40,613 nucleotides of DNA, from the IMG/VR virus record IMGVR_UViG_3300032246_000338, positions 1-40,613 of that record; one strand, written 5' to 3'. Both the position numbers and the translations under genes were made by a program. Below are positions 38,973-40,613 of this stretch, in pieces (positions within the stretch are counted from its first letter, which is position 1; each line of letters opens with the position of its first letter). Under the pieces are notes generated by a model, which searched no databases, had not been told where the DNA came from, and saw only the letters and a program-made list of their open reading frames with translations. Source of the stretch: a virus.

Positions 38973-39160
38973 TGAACAAAGATAAAGTTAAGGCAGTTGC
39001 ACTATCATACTTCCGTGCTGCATTCGCTGCAGCCCTAGCCCTATTCATGACTGGCAACGCTGACCCTAAGGCGCTAGCAATGGCAGCAGCAGCCGCTGTA
39101 GCCGCTCCTGTGCTCAAGGCACTAGACAAGTCTGCAAAGGACTTTGGCCTAGTTAAGTAA
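38972..39160 (+). CDS. Second lysis-cassette membrane protein
   Basis: 62 aa from ATG 38972. Residues 8-26 (AVALSYFRAAFAAALALFM) and 34-50 (ALAMAAAAAVAAPVLKA) give two possible membrane spans. It resembles small holin or antiholin-like proteins next to actinophage endolysins. The terminator follows 20 bases later. Confidence 0.75.
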   Translation: MNKDKVKAVALSYFRAAFAAALALFMTGNADPKALAMAAAAAVAAPVLKALDKSAKDFGLVK

Positions 39161-39179
39161 CACTTTTAAAAACAAGAAT

Positions 39180-39228
39180 CCCCCTCGCCCTAGTATCACT
39201 ACTATGGTAAGGGGGAATTTTGTTGTTT
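39180..39228 (+). terminator. Rho-independent terminator of the late operon
   Basis: CCCCCT/AGGGGG stem with an inner TAGTA/TACTA pairing and TCAC loop, followed by AATTTTGTTGTTT. It ends the late transcript and could limit read-through towards the small leftward gene. Confidence 0.85.
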
Positions 39229-39235
39229 CTAAGGG

Positions 39236-39391
39236 TTAAAAGGTGACGCTATCTTCCTCTAAATCATCGAGAAAGTTCTCATATCGCTTGCCAGCAAGAC
39301 GATACTTTGCCTCGTAGTACAAGCCTTCCAATAGGTAATATATGGCAATACCCGCTAGAGTTGCCAATACGGTTTCATAGAAATTTGACAC
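39236..39391 (-). CDS. Small leftward membrane protein with GTG start, 51 aa
   Basis: GTG 39391 preceded by AAGGAGTACT. Reads MSNFYETVLATLAGIAIYYL then LEGLYYEAKYRLAGKRYENF and an acidic end. One membrane span at about 6-22. It is the only leftward gene outside the accessory operon and has its own promoter (39482-39509). It might be a superinfection immunity or exclusion protein; inference only. Confidence 0.7.
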   Translation of the reverse strand: MSNFYETVLATLAGIAIYYLLEGLYYEAKYRLAGKRYENFLDDLEEDSVTF

Positions 39392-39437
39392 AGTACTCCT
39401 TCGTATGTATAATCTATTATATTATATATATTATAAT

Positions 39438-39452
39438 AGAGCCGAAGGCTCT
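39438..39452. other. Hairpin AGAGCC-GAA-GGCTCT in an AT-rich leader
   Basis: Six-pair GC stem flanked by long TATA-type repeats that can extend the pairing. In the leader of the leftward membrane-protein gene, so it could attenuate that transcript; its opposite side faces away from the early promoter. Confidence 0.5.
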
Positions 39453-39481
39453 TATATTATATATAAGTACTTACATAACTA

Positions 39482-39509
39482 AGTATACACGGCATTTCCC
39501 AATTGTCAA
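39482..39509 (-). promoter_or_regulatory. Leftward sigma70-type promoter (divergent pair)
   Basis: Minus strand TTGACA, 16-bp spacer, TATACT, directed at the 51-aa membrane-protein gene. Back-to-back with the early promoter, with 13 bp between the -35 boxes. Confidence 0.7.
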
Positions 39510-39522
39510 GTATTACCAACAA

Positions 39523-39552
39523 TTGACAAATTGCCCATTCTGGGCTTATACT
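39523..39552 (+). promoter_or_regulatory. Rightward early promoter, likely leaderless transcript
   Basis: TTGACA, 18-bp spacer, TATACT. The first codon ATG 39559 lies six bases after the -10 box, the usual distance to a transcript start, and no Shine-Dalgarno precedes it. The first early gene is therefore probably translated from a leaderless mRNA, common in actinobacteria. Confidence 0.8.
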
Positions 39553-39558
39553 ACCAAC

Positions 39559-39750
39559 ATGTCAATCGAACTAGAAGAATATACCCTACCAGAGCATATA
39601 TCCTACTCTGCGTTCACCACTTACCTCACCTGTGGCTACCAGTACTACCTTGGTAGACTACTCAACAAGCAGGAAGCCCCATCGGTTTGGTCCGTTGGAG
39701 GCTCTGCTTTTCACCTTGCCTGCGAAACCTATGACAAGGAGAACCTATGA
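39559..39750 (+). CDS. Cas4/RecB-like nuclease, N-terminal half (split gene)
   Basis: 63 aa. Reads MSIELEEYTLPEHISYSAFT then TYLTCGYQYYLGRL and WSVGGSAFHLACE, the N-terminal RecB/Cas4 pattern with one cluster-type Cys (Cys25) and the motif I His (GSAFH). It ends at TGA overlapping the next ATG (ATGA), and the core of the nuclease follows in the -1 frame with its own ribosome site AAGGAG. The two parts would have to associate to complete the active site. Confidence 0.78.
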   Translation: MSIELEEYTLPEHISYSAFTTYLTCGYQYYLGRLLNKQEAPSVWSVGGSAFHLACETYDKENL

Positions 39751-40364
39751 TAAACGATGTCCAAAATCTATGGACAGAATCATGGAATGTGTCTAAAGGA
39801 GACATTGACCTAACTGGAGCAAGAGTCGGTGGCAGAGCCACTAAGGCTAACCCCAACAAGGAAGATGAGAACTTTTGGCAAACTACTGGACCCAAGTGGG
39901 TCGAGGCATACATTGCATGGCGCAAGACTAATGCTAATTGGAAAATCTGGAAAGCACCAGATGGCAACCCAGGGATTGAACTTGCCCTGACACCAGTCAT
40001 CAAAGACGTGGCAGTCAAGATGATTATTGACCGTGTTTTTGAGGTCAATGGCGAGTTGGTAATCGTTGACCTCAAGACTTCACAGAGCACACCAACTAGC
40101 AACCTACAACTCGCTTTTTATCGATTAGGTATCCAAGAAACCTTTGGTATCGACGTCAAGTGGGGCACTTACTACATGTCACGCGGTAACAATATCTCGG
40201 AGATGGTAGACCTGTCTGAGTACACTAGGGAAAAGATGGAGTACCTCATCGAAACATTTGACAAAGCACGCAAGGCTGCTATATTCTTGCCCAACACAAA
40301 CAGTTGCCAGTACATGTGTGGACTCACAGAGTACTGTCAATTCTCTACTAAAAAGGATAAATAA
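39747..40364 (+). CDS. Cas4/RecB-like nuclease, catalytic half (split gene)
   Basis: 205 aa. MIIDRVFEVNGELVIVDLKT supplies the two Asp and Lys of the PD-(D/E)XK site, LQLAFYRLGIQE the motif downstream, and SCQYMCGLTEYC three cysteines near the C-terminus. With Cys25 of the upstream half these would form the four ligands of a Cas4/AddB-type [4Fe-4S] cluster. Start ATG 39747 is preceded by AAGGAG. A single actinophage nuclease of this type would be about 270 aa, equal to both halves together. Confidence 0.82.
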   Translation: MINDVQNLWTESWNVSKGDIDLTGARVGGRATKANPNKEDENFWQTTGPKWVEAYIAWRKTNANWKIWKAPDGNPGIELALTPVIKDVAVKMIIDRVFEVNGELVIVDLKTSQSTPTSNLQLAFYRLGIQETFGIDVKWGTYYMSRGNNISEMVDLSEYTREKMEYLIETFDKARKAAIFLPNTNSCQYMCGLTEYCQFSTKKDK

Positions 40365-40613
40365 ATGGCTGAAGACTGGAAACTACAAGTCAACTATAAG
40401 TTGGCAACAGGCGACCTTATCAACATTCGTGCTAACAGCGCAGATGAATTAAGCGTCCTACTTGAAGGCATTGGGGACTATGCCACACAGATTCATGCAA
40501 CGCAGCGCCAACTACAGGGAGCAGGCACCCTAGCCCCCCTGTCGATTACCGATACCACTACAGGCACAATGCCTCCGCTCTCCTCGATTCCGCCCCAGGC
40601 GCAAACTCCATTC
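40365..40613 (+). CDS. Zinc-binding early protein, N-terminal part (continues at 1)
   Basis: Starts at ATG 40365, one base after the nuclease stop, behind AAAAGGAT. The first 42 residues (MAEDWKLQVNYKLATGDLIN then an alpha/beta stretch) precede the repeated section and the C-terminal ribbon at 1-279. The window ends inside it; the full protein is recovered only when the circle is closed. Confidence 0.8.
   Translation, partial: MAEDWKLQVNYKLATGDLINIRANSADELSVLLEGIGDYATQIHATQRQLQGAGTLAPLSITDTTTGTMPPLSSIPPQAQTPF
40491..40613. repeat. Terminal direct repeat, right copy
   Basis: Same as 1-123. It lies in the coding sequence of the join-spanning gene. Confidence 0.95.

Overview
The window is one complete, circularly closed genome of a small tailed phage. 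Bases 1-123 recur exactly at 40491-40613, so the unit is about 40,490 bp, and one gene runs across the join (40365-40613, then 1-279). Gene content points to an actinobacterial host. There is a WhiB-family iron-sulfur regulator, a GlxR/Crp-type operator upstream of the late genes, a probably leaderless early mRNA, and a lysis cassette of actinophage type. The moderate base composition would suit a lower-GC freshwater or marine actinobacterium, but that is inference. An N4-gp56-type capsid, an adaptor- and nozzle-like pair, no recognisable tape-measure gene and large internal virion proteins suggest a short-tailed virion. No integrase, classical repressor, DNA polymerase or tRNA gene was found, so it is probably lytic and relies on the host polymerase.

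Layout. (1) Rightward early/replication operon, 39559 through the join to 4713: a Cas4/RecB-like nuclease split over two genes, a zinc-binding protein, a RecA/DnaB-fold ATPase, a Holliday-junction-resolvase-like nuclease, a DnaG primase split into zinc-finger and TOPRIM genes, small proteins, a DUF1599-like protein, an HNH protein, a metallophosphoesterase and a sigma-like helix-turn-helix protein. (2) Leftward accessory operon, 11361 down to 4721: a 197-aa protein of unknown function, many tiny overlapping genes, a Cys-rich amidoligase next to a class II glutamine amidotransferase, WhiB, a lysozyme-fold protein, an FmdB zinc ribbon and a PD-(D/E)XK-like protein. Only this segment carries nine copies of a 14-bp palindrome (TCCGTTTAAACGGA or a one-base variant) and four similar sigma70-type promoters. 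One of those promoters fires straight into about 200 nt of strongly folded, gene-free sequence. (3) Control region, 11362-11982: hairpins, the GlxR-like site and the terminase leader. (4) Rightward late region, 11983-39160: terminase, portal, a proteasome-beta-like hydrolase, a 1685-aa virion protein, internal virion proteins, scaffold, capsid, a run of very small lysine-rich proteins, a glycosyltransferase, adaptor, fibres, two glycine-rich adhesins, a nozzle-like protein, holin, CHAP endolysin and a second membrane protein, closed by a terminator. A small leftward membrane-protein gene and a divergent promoter pair (39236-39552) separate the late and early transcripts.

How it works together. 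The early operon would process and replicate DNA with host polymerase. The leftward operon looks like a host-takeover or modification module under coordinated control through the palindromes. The late operon builds and releases virions. The most unusual parts are the amidoligase/amidotransferase pair with its zinc-rich arrays, the proteasome-like hydrolase in the prohead-protease position, the two split replication enzymes, and the structured RNA candidate with a tRNA-like acceptor/T-arm fold.
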